Source: Phycisphaerales bacterium (GTDB lineage: Bacteria > Planctomycetota > Phycisphaerae > Phycisphaerales > SM1A02). Taken from it: a stretch of 39,247 bases of DNA. Both the position numbers and the translations under genes were made by a program. The notes under the pieces are model-generated. The model was not told the DNA's origin, did not search any database, and saw only the letters and a program-made list of their open reading frames with translations. Location: positions 1 to 39,247 of the forward strand of contig SIAP01000020.1 of the NCBI GenBank assembly GCA_009691725.1, given 5' to 3'. Of this stretch, positions 1-8,304 are shown one piece after another (the first letter of the stretch is position 1; every line of letters begins with the position of its first letter).

Positions 1-378
1 GTTGATGAACGCAACGAAGTGAATACCGTGCCCCCCGCGGAGCAGGATCGTCTTGATGATTTCGGTCTCTGTGTCGACGCGTCCACCAGGGCTGTTGATG
101 TTCAGAATGATCGTTGTCGCACCATCCTTCTCAGCCTTGGCGACGGCTCCGTTGAAGTCGGCCGCGTTGAACCATTGGTCGCTATCACCGTCGCCTACTC
201 CAACCTGTCCTGCGAGGGGAATCACGGCGACCTGTGAACCACGCTTCGCCTGCGGTGAAGTTGTCGCGTTCTCATTAGTCGCAGGCTTCTGCCCAAGTAA
301 CGGCGCGCAGGGCGTGAGCAGTGCGAACGCGACCACAACCAATCGTGAAACAAGATGAATGGAGTGTCCCGGGGTCAT
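1..378 (-). CDS. ClpP-class / NfeD-like serine protease, N-terminal part
   Basis: The first 126 codons of a gene whose 3' end lies outside the window. Residues 8-29 form a hydrophobic signal segment after a short N-terminus. After a low-complexity linker comes a beta strand of the type VAVIPLAGQVG, then a helix and the motif IILNINSPGG, which matches the strand and Gly-Gly oxyanion region of the crotonase/ClpP fold in SppA and NfeD-type membrane proteases. The catalytic Ser and Lys would lie beyond the edge, so SppA and NfeD cannot be separated. It starts 27 bp after the TatD-like gene on the same strand, so co-transcription is possible. The ATG has no Shine-Dalgarno; a TACTAT hexamer ends 6 nt upstream. 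Confidence 0.7.
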   Translation of the reverse strand, partial: MTPGHSIHLVSRLVVVAFALLTPCAPLLGQKPATNENATTSPQAKRGSQVAVIPLAGQVGVGDGDSDQWFNAADFNGAVAKAEKDGATTIILNINSPGGRVDTETEIIKTILLRGGHGIHFVAFIN

Positions 379-384
379 CGCCAG

Positions 385-390
385 ATAGTA
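385..390 (-). promoter_or_regulatory. -10-like TACTAT close to the start codon
   Basis: The hexamer TACTAT on the minus strand ends 6 nt before the ATG at 378. No Shine-Dalgarno is visible. It fits the TANNNT pattern seen at other starts in this window and would give a leaderless or nearly leaderless message. Confidence 0.35.
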
Positions 391-405
391 ACTCGTTCCT
401 CCCAA

Positions 406-1203
406 TCACCGCAGCCGAAAATTCGGTGACTGCGAGAGAAATGTCTGCGGATTCTGAAAACTCACCTTGTGGATGAGTGCCTCAAGATGCCCGCGTCTTC
501 GCATTTCTTCGCGGCACTTCGGCACGGCAAGGGGATCGCTGATCCCCCAGTCCGCGGCAGAATTGATCCACAGTCGATCCGTTCCGTGCATTTCAAAGAT
601 GTCCGTGGCGCGCTGCGGGGTGCATTTCGTATCGGGGTACAGCGTCATGCCCGCCCAGAATCCGCGGTCGAGCACCATGCGCACGGTGTGCTCTTCGACA
701 TGATCGATGAGCACACGAGCGGGATCCACCCCGTGCGCCTTGATCGCATCCAGAATGATCCGCGTGCCCTTCATCTTGTCTTCCAAGTGCGGCGTGTGTA
801 CGAGAATCAGGAGACCCCGACTCTTTGCCAGGGCGATGTGCTCCTCGAGCACGACGAGTTCGTTGCGGGAATTCTTGTTGAGTCCAATCTCGCCAATCCC
901 AAGCACGCTCGGTCGATCGAGAAACTTCGGAATCTCTGCGAGCACCTCTCGCGCAAGTCCGATGTCCTCACTCTCCTTGGGGTTGATGCACAACCATGTG
1001 TGATGCTTGATGCCAAATTGTGCGGCGCGCTTCGGTTCGGTGTCCGTCAGTTGTCCGAAGTAGTCCACGAATCCCTGCGCACATGAGCGGTCGTAGCCAG
1101 CCCAGAACGCGGGCTCAGTGATCGCCACGCAGCCGGCGGCGGCCATGCGTTGGTAGTCGTCGGTGGTGCGCGACACCATGTGAATGTGCGGATCGATGTA
1201 CAT
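406..1203 (-). CDS. eboB: TatD-family metal-dependent hydrolase, EboB-like
   Basis: A 265-residue TIM-barrel hydrolase. It opens with the metal-binding motif YIDPHIHM at residues 2-9 and continues [14 protein letters not shown], then an [11 protein letters not shown] stretch, GIGEIG (the glutamate ligand of TatD enzymes), LVHTPH and LIDHVEEHT (metal histidines), and [11 protein letters not shown] near the C-terminus (the late aspartate). This wording is characteristic of the EboB branch rather than the DNase TatD branch. The ATG at 1203 is chosen because HIH must be near the N-terminus; the frame is open further upstream but would run over the previous gene. It begins 7 bp after the small gene upstream. 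The substrate is unknown. In other bacteria ebo genes are linked to processing or export of a secondary metabolite precursor. Confidence 0.8.
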   Translation of the reverse strand: MYIDPHIHMVSRTTDDYQRMAAAGCVAITEPAFWAGYDRSCAQGFVDYFGQLTDTEPKRAAQFGIKHHTWLCINPKESEDIGLAREVLAEIPKFLDRPSVLGIGEIGLNKNSRNELVVLEEHIALAKSRGLLILVHTPHLEDKMKGTRIILDAIKAHGVDPARVLIDHVEEHTVRMVLDRGFWAGMTLYPDTKCTPQRATDIFEMHGTDRLWINSAADWGISDPLAVPKCREEMRRRGHLEALIHKVSFQNPQTFLSQSPNFRLR

Positions 1204-1210
1204 AGGTTGC

Positions 1211-1534
1211 TCAGCGTTTCGCATCGGGCAGCGGCATCGCACCGATCGCCCCCTTGGTGTGCGCCGTGGGGATGGGATCGACAGAATGATCGCTCCAGAG
1301 TTCGAGCACCCGCCGAGCGCGTTGTGGTTGACCATCCCGCAGGAGATCGAGTGCCGCACACAGCGCGCGAACACGCACATCATCGGTCGTCGCAGAATCC
1401 GCACCGCCAAATGCCGCAGCGGCGCGGTCAAATCGGTCGAGAAATGCGGCGATATCAAGCACCTTTGCTCGGTGCTCAAGAAAGTATTGATCAACAACCT
1501 GGTGCGGGGTGAGCGGAATCGACATGCCGCTCAT
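1211..1534 (-). CDS. Small conserved-looking helical protein in the ebo-type cluster
   Basis: A 107-residue soluble, mostly helical protein with no signal peptide. Visible features are an N-terminal helix around [19 protein letters not shown], an acidic/basic FLDRFDRA motif and a C-terminal [16 protein letters not shown] segment followed by [13 protein letters not shown] do not recognise the family. Its ATG overlaps the stop of the sugar phosphate cyclase gene by 4 nt (ATGA), and its stop lies 7 bp before the EboB-like gene, so the three are surely one translationally coupled unit. Position would fit EboA, but this protein is short and I see no firm similarity; treat that as a guess. A second in-frame ATG at 1525 could be the true start. 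Confidence 0.7.
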   Translation of the reverse strand: MSGMSIPLTPHQVVDQYFLEHRAKVLDIAAFLDRFDRAAAAFGGADSATTDDVRVRALCAALDLLRDGQPQRARRVLELWSDHSVDPIPTAHTKGAIGAMPLPDAKR

Positions 1535-2691
1535 CTTATGGGGGCAAGCGCGCGCGCAGATGCGGCGACGATCGCGTGGTCCATCTGATGCGCTTCGACC
1601 GACGATCCAATGGATCGCAGAAGCGTGATCGTCAACTGACCTCCCAGGTGCTCACGAAACTCTTCGAGCCCCCGCGCAAGTTGATCGGTCTCTGCGAGCA
1701 GGGGATGCCAGGTTGGAAGTGACAGGGACCGCAAGCACGCGTTGATTCGCGTGGCGTCTGATCGAGCAAGCACGCCCACTCGCACCGCGTACTCGCAGTC
1801 AAGAGCAATTCCGATGGAGACCGCTTCGCCATGGGGAATCGTGTAGTTGCTCATCGACTCGAGTTTGTGAGCAGCCCAGTGTCCAAAGTCAAGCGGACGA
1901 GCCTCATTCAACTCGAATGGATCGCCACTCTGCGTAATGTGATCGAGATGCAACTTCGCACTGCGCATGATGACGGGCATTGCCACCGCAAGGTCTCGCG
2001 CAACGATCGCAGGTGCATCGCGTTCGATCTGATCGAAAAGCGCGGGATCCCGGAGGCAGGCGATCTTCACTGCCTCGCTGAATCCAGCGTGAAAGTGCTG
2101 ATCGGTCAGCGTTGGCAGAAAGCACTCGTCCGCAACAACGGCCCACGGCGGCGCAAAGGTCCCCACAAAGTTCTTCTTGCCGAATTGGTTGATGCCATTC
2201 TTCACCCCCATCGCAGCGTCATCCATGGCAAGTGTGGTCGTGGGCATCCGCACGAGACGCACGCCGCGGTGTGCCAGCGTCGCACCCAGTCCAACAGCGT
2301 CGAGGACGGCGCCACCGCCGATGGCGATGACAAAACTCTTTCGATCGATGCCATGTCGATCGGTCGCCGTGAGCACCTGTTCGCAGACGCCAAGAGAATT
2401 CTTGGCGGTCTCGCCACCTGCGACGATTTCGACGCGCTTGAGATCTGGCACGCGCTCGCCCATGCGTGTTCGTTCGCCCAGATAATTGGCAAGTCGATCA
2501 CCCAGCGCCGGGTGTGCGGCGTGGACCTCGGCATCAATGAACGCAATCGCGCGGCGATCTGAAGAATCCGCAAGCACGGTCGAGAGCGTGGCATTGTCCC
2601 CGTGCAACGCATCTCTGGTGAAGTGCACACGATGTCGGAAGTCAACATGAAATGTGCGATCGAGTTCCATGGCGTGCGGAGCAGCAAGCAT
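1531..2691 (-). CDS. eboD: Sugar phosphate cyclase of the 3-dehydroquinate synthase fold, EboD-like
   Basis: About 386 residues. The NAD-binding part carries ETAKNS, then IAIGGGAVLDAVGLGATLAHRG and PTTTLAMDDAAMGVKNGIN; the metal site is represented by AGFSEAVKIA (Glu), LDFGHWAAHKLE (His) and IPHGEAVSIGIALD (His). The FGHWAAHKLE form differs from the NFGHTxGHAxE of true AroB and resembles EboD-type cyclases, so it probably acts on a C7 sugar phosphate rather than on DAHP for shikimate synthesis. It heads a coupled unit with the small protein and the EboB-like hydrolase. Start is uncertain: ATG at 2691 has a weak GGTGGA, ATG at 2670 is also possible. Earlier in-frame starts would overlap the terminator at 2705-2740 and are rejected. 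Confidence 0.75.
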   Translation of the reverse strand: MLAAPHAMELDRTFHVDFRHRVHFTRDALHGDNATLSTVLADSSDRRAIAFIDAEVHAAHPALGDRLANYLGERTRMGERVPDLKRVEIVAGGETAKNSLGVCEQVLTATDRHGIDRKSFVIAIGGGAVLDAVGLGATLAHRGVRLVRMPTTTLAMDDAAMGVKNGINQFGKKNFVGTFAPPWAVVADECFLPTLTDQHFHAGFSEAVKIACLRDPALFDQIERDAPAIVARDLAVAMPVIMRSAKLHLDHITQSGDPFELNEARPLDFGHWAAHKLESMSNYTIPHGEAVSIGIALDCEYAVRVGVLARSDATRINACLRSLSLPTWHPLLAETDQLARGLEEFREHLGGQLTITLLRSIGSSVEAHQMDHAIVAASARALAPIR

Positions 2692-2704
2692 AGGTTCCAC
2701 CAAT

Positions 2705-2740
2705 GAAAAAGTGCCACGGCGGAGGGCGTTCCGCCGTGGC
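2705..2740 (-). terminator. Strong intrinsic terminator after the HtrA gene
   Basis: A perfect 11-bp stem (2713-2723 with 2730-2740) encloses a 6-nt loop and on the minus strand is followed by ACTTTTTC. This is a classical Rho-independent terminator for transcription coming from the HtrA gene. It ends only about 14 nt before the ATG at 2691 of the EboD-like gene, leaving little room for a separate promoter, so read-through or attenuation should be considered. Confidence 0.85.
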
Positions 2741-2803
2741 TTGGTACCCGCGATGACGCATCGCAGGGGTGTCCGCACTGCATGCGGCACACAAGAAGAT
2801 TCG

Positions 2804-3886
2804 TTACAAGATGCGCCGGATCAGCGGCCGCTGCGCTCCTTCGGTGTGTATTCCAACAGTTGGTCGCTCGCCGAGCGTCACCGAGATGGTGAGTGGGTTT
2901 CCATCTCGAATCACTCCCAGTTCGATGGCGGTGTTGGGGGTGTGATTCGCAACCGCGCGCATGATTTGCGCGGGCGTCTTTGCGACCGCACCGTCAACTG
3001 TGGTGACCACATCGCCCACACGAAGTCCAGCGTGAGCGGCGGGCGCATTGTCGCCAACCACCGTGATGAGGACACGATCAGTTCCGTCTCGTTGAATGGG
3101 TCGCATGGAAACTCCGAGCCATCCCCGTCGCACTCGTTCACCTCGACTGAGCGCATCGGCAACGCGCTGCACCACATGACTTGGAATCGCGAATCCGATT
3201 CCAGCACTCGAGCCGCTCGCACTGGCGATTCCGCAGTTGATGCCGACCACGGTGCCATCGAGATCAAGGAGCGGTCCACCAGAGTTTCCAGGATTGATGG
3301 CTGCATCGGTTTGGATGTACTCCTCGAACTGAGAGAGCCCCATCCCGTCTCGTCCCTTGGCGCTGACGATCCCAGCTGTCACTGTCTGCTCGAGCCCAAA
3401 TGGACTGCCGATGGCGAGAACCCAGTCTCCCGTTTGGATTTCCACAGAATCGCCGAAGATTGCAGGGGTGAGACCGGTCGCGTTGATGCGAATGACAGCG
3501 AGATCCGTTTCGAGATCAGCGCCGACCCGCATCGCTGGGAATTCCCGCCCATCCGCAAGTTGGACAGACGCACTTCTGCTGTTTGCGATCACGTGATTGT
3601 TTGTGATGATGAGCCCATCCCTTGAGAGGATGACTCCCGTGCCTTCCCCCCGGCCGTGCGGTGATGTGGTGGTGATTGCGACCACACTTGGACTCGCGCG
3701 CCGAGCGACTTCGCGGAAGACGCGCGAGAGCCCTCGGGCATAGCTGAGATCTGCCGATTCACGTGTCGTTGAAGGTGGTGCCTCCGTGCGCACCGCGTCA
3801 CTCGAACCGAGCCCCACCATCATGGTGAGCGCAGCGAGTGTTCTGCGCGTCTGGTGTGTTCTTGCAAAGCCGTCCGAATCGCCCAT
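2804..3886 (-). CDS. HtrA/DegP-family serine protease with one PDZ domain
   Basis: A 360-residue periplasmic-type protease. An N-terminal segment with TRRTLAAL and a short hydrophobic stretch looks like a signal peptide. The trypsin-like domain shows the complete triad: His98 in ITNNHVIA, Asp128 in LETDLAVIRI and Ser202 in NPGNSGGPLL. One PDZ domain follows (GWLGVSM to VTLGER). With one PDZ it resembles DegS or short DegQ-like enzymes, which handle misfolded envelope proteins or stress signalling. The ATG at 3886 is chosen because AGGAGGA lies about 7 nt upstream; the ATG at 3892 would be almost on top of that Shine-Dalgarno. It is the last gene before the terminator at 2705-2740 and lies 49 bp after the RNA methyltransferase. 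Confidence 0.9.
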   Translation of the reverse strand: MGDSDGFARTHQTRRTLAALTMMVGLGSSDAVRTEAPPSTTRESADLSYARGLSRVFREVARRASPSVVAITTTSPHGRGEGTGVILSRDGLIITNNHVIANSRSASVQLADGREFPAMRVGADLETDLAVIRINATGLTPAIFGDSVEIQTGDWVLAIGSPFGLEQTVTAGIVSAKGRDGMGLSQFEEYIQTDAAINPGNSGGPLLDLDGTVVGINCGIASASGSSAGIGFAIPSHVVQRVADALSRGERVRRGWLGVSMRPIQRDGTDRVLITVVGDNAPAAHAGLRVGDVVTTVDGAVAKTPAQIMRAVANHTPNTAIELGVIRDGNPLTISVTLGERPTVGIHTEGAQRPLIRRIL

Positions 3887-3935
3887 TCCCATTCCTCCTG
3901 TGTTCGCTGATTTACGCAGCCCGTGGGAGCGAAGT

Positions 3936-4766
3936 TCACGAGAGATTCGAAAGTCGATGCAGGCACACACTTGTTGCGACCGCAGCGTTGAGCGAGTCCA
4001 CATTCGACGCGATTGGAATGCGGACGCATGCCGTCGAGATTGCGCGAACCGTTGGTGAAATGCCGTCGTACTCGCCCCCCACAACAAGCAGCGTTGGCGG
4101 CGTGTGTGCCGCGCGCCCATCCAACTCCGAAATGTCTTGCGCCGTGCGATCACAGACCGCGGCAAGAATTCGCAGATCACGGCGCTGCGATCGCATGTGC
4201 CCGAGCGTTGTGGCGAGATCATCACTCCACGCAAATGGAATGTGCAGGACATGCCCCATCGAAACGCGAACACACTTTCGATAGAGCGGATCGTGCGCGT
4301 GCCGAGAGAGGATCACACCATCGACGCCAAAGGCAGCAGCGCTTCGGAAGATCGAGCCGACATTGTCCATGTTGCCAACGCCATCGAGTGCGACGAGCAA
4401 CCGACCGCTCGCGAAGGGTCGTTCACTGGGAGAGCGACCATCGAGCTGGACGCGCAGTCCGATGGCGAGAACCCCTCGGTGCACATCAAAGCCGGCGGTC
4501 GCTTTCATCAACGCATCGTCCACGACGAAGATGGGGATCGCATCGCTCGACGAGTGTTTCACCAGTTCCACGACGCGCTCCGCACGCCGCTCTGAAGTCA
4601 ACACACTCTTCGTGAGATGTGGGATCGCCAGCATCTGCTGCAGAATGGGCAGCGTTTCCCCAACAAACACACCCTCTGCGCGCCGCGCCCCCGAGAGATC
4701 TCGTTCGCGCAGACACCGATAGTCGTTCAGTCTTGGATCGGTGATGTCGCTGATTCGAATCGGCAC
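3936..4766 (-). CDS. SpoU/TrmH-family RNA 2'-O-methyltransferase
   Basis: A 276-residue SPOUT methyltransferase. The N-terminal 100 residues are a substrate-binding domain; the SpoU domain has its three motifs: LDGVGNMDNVGSIFRSAAAFG (motif 1, with the Asn and Arg), LLVVGGEYDGIS (motif 2, with the Glu) and RIPIASNVDSLNAAVATSV (motif 3, the knotted SAM loop). It should methylate a ribose 2'-OH in rRNA or tRNA; which site cannot be told from sequence. The start is GTG at 4766, 24 bp after the E2 gene, and the frame has no nearby ATG. The gene is co-directional with the E1/E2 genes and the HtrA gene, but no functional link is evident. Confidence 0.88.
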   Translation of the reverse strand: MPIRISDITDPRLNDYRCLRERDLSGARRAEGVFVGETLPILQQMLAIPHLTKSVLTSERRAERVVELVKHSSSDAIPIFVVDDALMKATAGFDVHRGVLAIGLRVQLDGRSPSERPFASGRLLVALDGVGNMDNVGSIFRSAAAFGVDGVILSRHAHDPLYRKCVRVSMGHVLHIPFAWSDDLATTLGHMRSQRRDLRILAAVCDRTAQDISELDGRAAHTPPTLLVVGGEYDGISPTVRAISTACVRIPIASNVDSLNAAVATSVCLHRLSNLS

Positions 4767-4790
4767 CGACGCAACTTACCCCGCAGTTCG

Positions 4791-6131
4791 CTATTGAGTG
4801 AATTCGTGCGGGTTCTCGAGCAGACGGATCACTTCATTCAGGAAGCGAACGGCCTCGGCGCCATCCACCACACGATGGTCACACGAAATCGACAAGGGCA
4901 AGACGAGTCCCGCGTAGAACTTTCCGTCTTTCACAAGCACGCGTTCGCGCGCACGACCCGCAGCGAGAATCGCAACCTCGGGATAATTGATGATCGGTGT
5001 GGCATACATCCCGCCGTAGGAGCCGACATTGGAAATCGTAAATGTTCCGCCGAGGGACTCTTCACGCGCGATCGAACGATCCTTGCATCTGCTGGCGAGG
5101 GTGCGGATGGCGGTGCCAAGTTCGACGGCAGACATGCGATCAGCATCTCGAATCACGGGAACCATCAAGCCAGAATCCGTGTCAACCGCCACACCAAGAT
5201 TGATGACGCCCTTGATGAGAATCTCGTTGGCGGCGTCATCCACATTCGCATTCAGTGAGGGGAATGTGCGAAGTGCGCGACACACGGCGATCATCACAAA
5301 TGGAAGCATCGACATCTTCGCGCCGATGACACGGGAATACTCGAGCCGCTTGATGTCAAGTTGCGTGACATCGGCCTCGTCCATCGCCGTGAAATGCACG
5401 GCGGTTTGCACCGATCGAGCGAGTGCTTCGGCAATCTTGCGACGCATCCCGCGAAATGGAATGCGCTGGGAAACGCCATCCTTATCAACCGGCGGGAGCG
5501 TCGCGGGCGCAGGAACTGCGCGCGCCACGAATCCGCCAGCGCGACTCTCGCCCCGTGCGGGAATCGCAGCAGTCGCAGAAGATGCCACATCACTTGCAGT
5601 GACTCGCCCGCCGCGACCTGTGCCGCCAACGCTATTGATATCGATCGCAAGTTCTTTCGCGATGCGGCGAACGGCGGGAGTCGCCAGCGCCTTCCCCGCA
5701 GCGTGAGGAATCGCGTGTTCAGCATCGCGCCGCGCGAACCGACTTCCAACACTGAGCGTGCCCTGCATGCTTCCAACCACGGTGCCTTGATCTTCGGTGG
5801 CTCCCGCGGCGACTTGAGCAGAGACGCAACTTGGCGCACCCGCCGCAGCGGCAGGCTTGGCGCTCGCAGTCGTCGATCCATATCGCACGAGCACTGCGGC
5901 GACCTTGATGATGTCACCTGCGTTGCCGCACAGTTCACTGATCGTTCCAGCCCATGGACTCGGCACTTCGACGAGCGCCTTGTCGGTCTGCATCTCTGCC
6001 ATCGGCTGCGATTCCTTGACCGCCTCTCCCGGCTTGACGAGCCATCGAATGAGTTCTGCTTCAACCAATCCTTCGCCGAGATCTGGAAGGAGAAAGTGGC
6101 TCTTGTCTGCGGGTTGTTTGAGTCCAGCCAT
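4791..6131 (-). CDS. 2-oxo acid dehydrogenase E2, dihydrolipoyl acyltransferase
   Basis: A 446-residue E2 core with the standard order: lipoyl domain with Lys51 in EMQTDKALVEVPSP, a Pro/Ala-rich linker, a peripheral subunit-binding domain (TPAVRRIAKELAIDI to GRVTASDV) and the catalytic domain ending in DHRVVDG (His419, Asp423). It transfers the acyl group from E1 to CoA. One lipoyl domain and the long central domain suit either pyruvate or branched-chain complexes; nearby leucine dehydrogenase and acyl-CoA dehydrogenase favour branched-chain substrates. The ATG at 6131 is chosen because it puts the lipoyl domain at the N-terminus. It starts 34 bp after E1-beta. No E3 (lipoamide dehydrogenase) gene lies in the window, so E3 must be encoded elsewhere. 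Confidence 0.92.
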   Translation of the reverse strand: MAGLKQPADKSHFLLPDLGEGLVEAELIRWLVKPGEAVKESQPMAEMQTDKALVEVPSPWAGTISELCGNAGDIIKVAAVLVRYGSTTASAKPAAAAGAPSCVSAQVAAGATEDQGTVVGSMQGTLSVGSRFARRDAEHAIPHAAGKALATPAVRRIAKELAIDINSVGGTGRGGRVTASDVASSATAAIPARGESRAGGFVARAVPAPATLPPVDKDGVSQRIPFRGMRRKIAEALARSVQTAVHFTAMDEADVTQLDIKRLEYSRVIGAKMSMLPFVMIAVCRALRTFPSLNANVDDAANEILIKGVINLGVAVDTDSGLMVPVIRDADRMSAVELGTAIRTLASRCKDRSIAREESLGGTFTISNVGSYGGMYATPIINYPEVAILAAGRARERVLVKDGKFYAGLVLPLSISCDHRVVDGAEAVRFLNEVIRLLENPHEFTQ

Positions 6132-6165
6132 GGTGGGTGAGGATATGCGTTGGGAGCGTGACCGG

Positions 6166-7134
6166 TCAGTAGCACAACGCAGCGTCAATTGCATTTGAAA
6201 TGCGCGCTGGGTCTGGCATGTAATTCAGTTCCAGCTTGTAGTAAGGCATGATCGTGTCGAAGCCGGTGACGCGTTGCACTGGTGCTTCGAGATACAGGAA
6301 GCATCGCTCCATGATTTGTGCGGCAACCTCCGCGCCCATCCCGCCCGTCCTCGGCGCCTCATGCACCACGACGCATCGTCCAGTCTTCTTGACGCTCGTT
6401 TCGATGGCGTCCAGGTCCATCGGATAAATCGTGCGCAAGTCAATGAGTTCGATCGACCGTGATGACTTCTCGATGCTCTCCATGCACTGCAACACACTTG
6501 CACCCCAACTGATGACGGTGAGATCAGTGCCGTCGCAGACCACACGCGCTTTGCCGATTGGAATCGTGTACTCGTCCTCGGGAACTTCTTCTCGATAGGC
6601 GCGGTAGACGCGCTTGGGCTCAAAGAAAATGACCGGGTCTGGATCGCGAATCGCACTGATGAGCAACCCCTTCGCGTCGTAGGGCGAACTCGGCATGACG
6701 ACTTTCAATCCGGGCTGATGAGAATAAATCGTCTCGGGAGAATCGCTGTGCAATTCAGGCGCGTGGATGCCGCCCCCGACCGGAACTCGAATCGTGAGTG
6801 GGATCGTGAACGCGCCTCTCGTCCGAGTTCGCATGCGTGCTGCGTGGCTGCAAATCTGGTCGTAGGCGGGTCCAAGAAATCCATCGAACTGAATCTCTGG
6901 AATCGGTCGCAGCCCAGCCATCGCCAGTCCAATAGATGTGCCAATGATTCCACTCTCGGCGAGTGGCGTGTCGACGACGCGTCGTGCGCCGAACCGTTTG
7001 TGCAGCCCTTCGGTGACGCGGAAGACGCCGCCGTTGACTCCGACATCTTCACCGAGCAAGAGCACGCGCTCGTCGCGTTCCATTTCTTGAATGAGCGCGA
7101 GGTTGATCGCCTGAACAAGATTGAGATTCGCCAT
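6166..7134 (-). CDS. 2-oxo acid dehydrogenase E1 component, beta subunit
   Basis: A 322-residue transketolase-like beta subunit at the usual family length. Diagnostic stretches are LLLGEDVGVNGGVFRVTEGL, VDTPLAESGIIGTSIGLAMAG, PEIQFDGFLGPAYDQI and the C-terminal RTGGMGAEVAAQI and DTIMPYYKLE. It pairs with E1-alpha to bind thiamine diphosphate and decarboxylate the 2-oxo acid. The ATG follows the E1-alpha stop by only 2 bp (TGACCATG), so translation of the two subunits is coupled, as expected for a 1:1 heterotetramer. Substrate choice (pyruvate or branched-chain 2-oxo acids) is not settled by the sequence alone. Confidence 0.93.
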   Translation of the reverse strand: MANLNLVQAINLALIQEMERDERVLLLGEDVGVNGGVFRVTEGLHKRFGARRVVDTPLAESGIIGTSIGLAMAGLRPIPEIQFDGFLGPAYDQICSHAARMRTRTRGAFTIPLTIRVPVGGGIHAPELHSDSPETIYSHQPGLKVVMPSSPYDAKGLLISAIRDPDPVIFFEPKRVYRAYREEVPEDEYTIPIGKARVVCDGTDLTVISWGASVLQCMESIEKSSRSIELIDLRTIYPMDLDAIETSVKKTGRCVVVHEAPRTGGMGAEVAAQIMERCFLYLEAPVQRVTGFDTIMPYYKLELNYMPDPARISNAIDAALCY

Positions 7135-7136
7135 GG

Positions 7137-8243
7137 TCAGTGCCCTTTCGTGACGGCGGGAGCGTCGGATGCGAGCGAATGTGTCTGCATCGTGTCGCGT
7201 TGATGTGCGAGGTCGACCGACAGTTCGGCGAATGTGTAATTGAAAACATCAGAGACCTGCGGAGCCACGATGTCCTCGGCGCGCGCCACGGCTGCTGAAA
7301 CTTCGACGACGATGCGAGCCTGCATCGCCTCTTCTCTCGAAGAGTCCCAGAGCTTCTTGCGCTCAAGCAACTTTCGGGTGCGCAGGAGTGGATCGCGTTC
7401 CTTCCACACATCCACCTCTGACTGATCGCGATATCGCCGTGCATCGTCGGCGGTGGTGTGATCGGCGAGTCGATAGGTGACCATTTCGATAAATGTGGGA
7501 CGCGACTCCTCGCGCGCTCGCGCTGCGGCCTGCTTGACTGCGTATGCACAGGCAAAGATGTCATTGCCATCGACTTGGACCACGGGCATCCCGTAGGCGA
7601 TACCGCGTTGGGCGACCGTTGGCGCACTGCACTGGATCTTGCCAGGAACGCTGATCGCCCAGAAGTTGTTCTGGCAGCAGAAGACCACGGGAAGGTCGAG
7701 ATTTGCAGCAAAGTTCGCAGCCTCGTGGAAGTCTCCTTCGCTGGTTGCGCCGTCGCCAAAGAATGTGCAGGCGATTTGCTTTTCGCCTCGGTACTTCGAT
7801 GCCCACGCCAATCCTGCCGCGTGCAACATCTGTGTCCCGATGGGGACGGCAATCGGCGTCGCATGGTGCGGCCGTGGCATCGCGTTGCCGCGCTCGTCTC
7901 CCATCCAGTGCAGCAGGATCGACTCCATCGGAACGCCACGCCAGAAGAGACCGCAGTTCTCGCGATAGCAGGTGACCATCCAATCATCTTTGTTCAGCAC
8001 ATACGCAGCAGCAAGGCTGGTCGCCTCTTGCCCCATGTTCTGCGGATAGGTTCCCATGCGACCCGAACGCTGCAGTTTGAAGGCGACCTCGTCGAGATAC
8101 CGACAAGACGACATCGCTTCGTAGAGTTTGACAAGATCGGCATCTGGAATGAGTCCTGCGCCAAGTTTCTCGTCGTAGTTCCCATGCTCGTCGAGGATGG
8201 ATACGCGCTCGATTTCGAGTTTCAGAATGCTCTTGATTGGCAT
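7137..8243 (-). CDS. 2-oxo acid dehydrogenase E1 component, alpha subunit
   Basis: A 368-residue thiamine diphosphate-dependent subunit. The ThDP/magnesium motif GDGATSEGDFHEAANFA is followed 20 residues later by QNNFWAIS; RENCGLFWRG and the histidine loop (LADHTTADDARRYR) are also present. It resembles the E1-alpha of Gram-positive pyruvate dehydrogenases and the branched-chain enzymes, which belong to the same subfamily. Context (leucine dehydrogenase, acyl-CoA dehydrogenase, enoyl-CoA hydratases upstream on the same strand) suggests branched-chain 2-oxo acids. The ATG at 8243 is preferred over in-frame codons upstream, which would add a non-homologous tail running into the gamma-glutamyltransferase gene. 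A TACACT hexamer lies 6 nt upstream and no Shine-Dalgarno is seen. Confidence 0.92.
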   Translation of the reverse strand: MPIKSILKLEIERVSILDEHGNYDEKLGAGLIPDADLVKLYEAMSSCRYLDEVAFKLQRSGRMGTYPQNMGQEATSLAAAYVLNKDDWMVTCYRENCGLFWRGVPMESILLHWMGDERGNAMPRPHHATPIAVPIGTQMLHAAGLAWASKYRGEKQIACTFFGDGATSEGDFHEAANFAANLDLPVVFCCQNNFWAISVPGKIQCSAPTVAQRGIAYGMPVVQVDGNDIFACAYAVKQAAARAREESRPTFIEMVTYRLADHTTADDARRYRDQSEVDVWKERDPLLRTRKLLERKKLWDSSREEAMQARIVVEVSAAVARAEDIVAPQVSDVFNYTFAELSVDLAHQRDTMQTHSLASDAPAVTKGH

Positions 8244-8249
8244 CGAAAA

Positions 8250-8255
8250 AGTGTA
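8250..8255 (-). promoter_or_regulatory. -10-like TACACT before E1-alpha
   Basis: TACACT on the minus strand ends 6 nt before the E1-alpha ATG in the 61-bp gap after the gamma-glutamyltransferase gene. No Shine-Dalgarno is present. This would be a plausible -10 for a leaderless message that opens the E1-alpha, E1-beta, E2 unit. Confidence 0.35.
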
Positions 8256-8304
8256 TCGAGGGAGACCCCCACAACTGCGATCGCCAAGGCGAATCTTCGG
8301 CGCG

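Noticed and set aside
2692-2790. Longer start for the EboD-like protein
   Set aside because: It would place coding sequence over a perfect 11-bp terminator with T-tract and adds an Arg-rich tail unlike the family.
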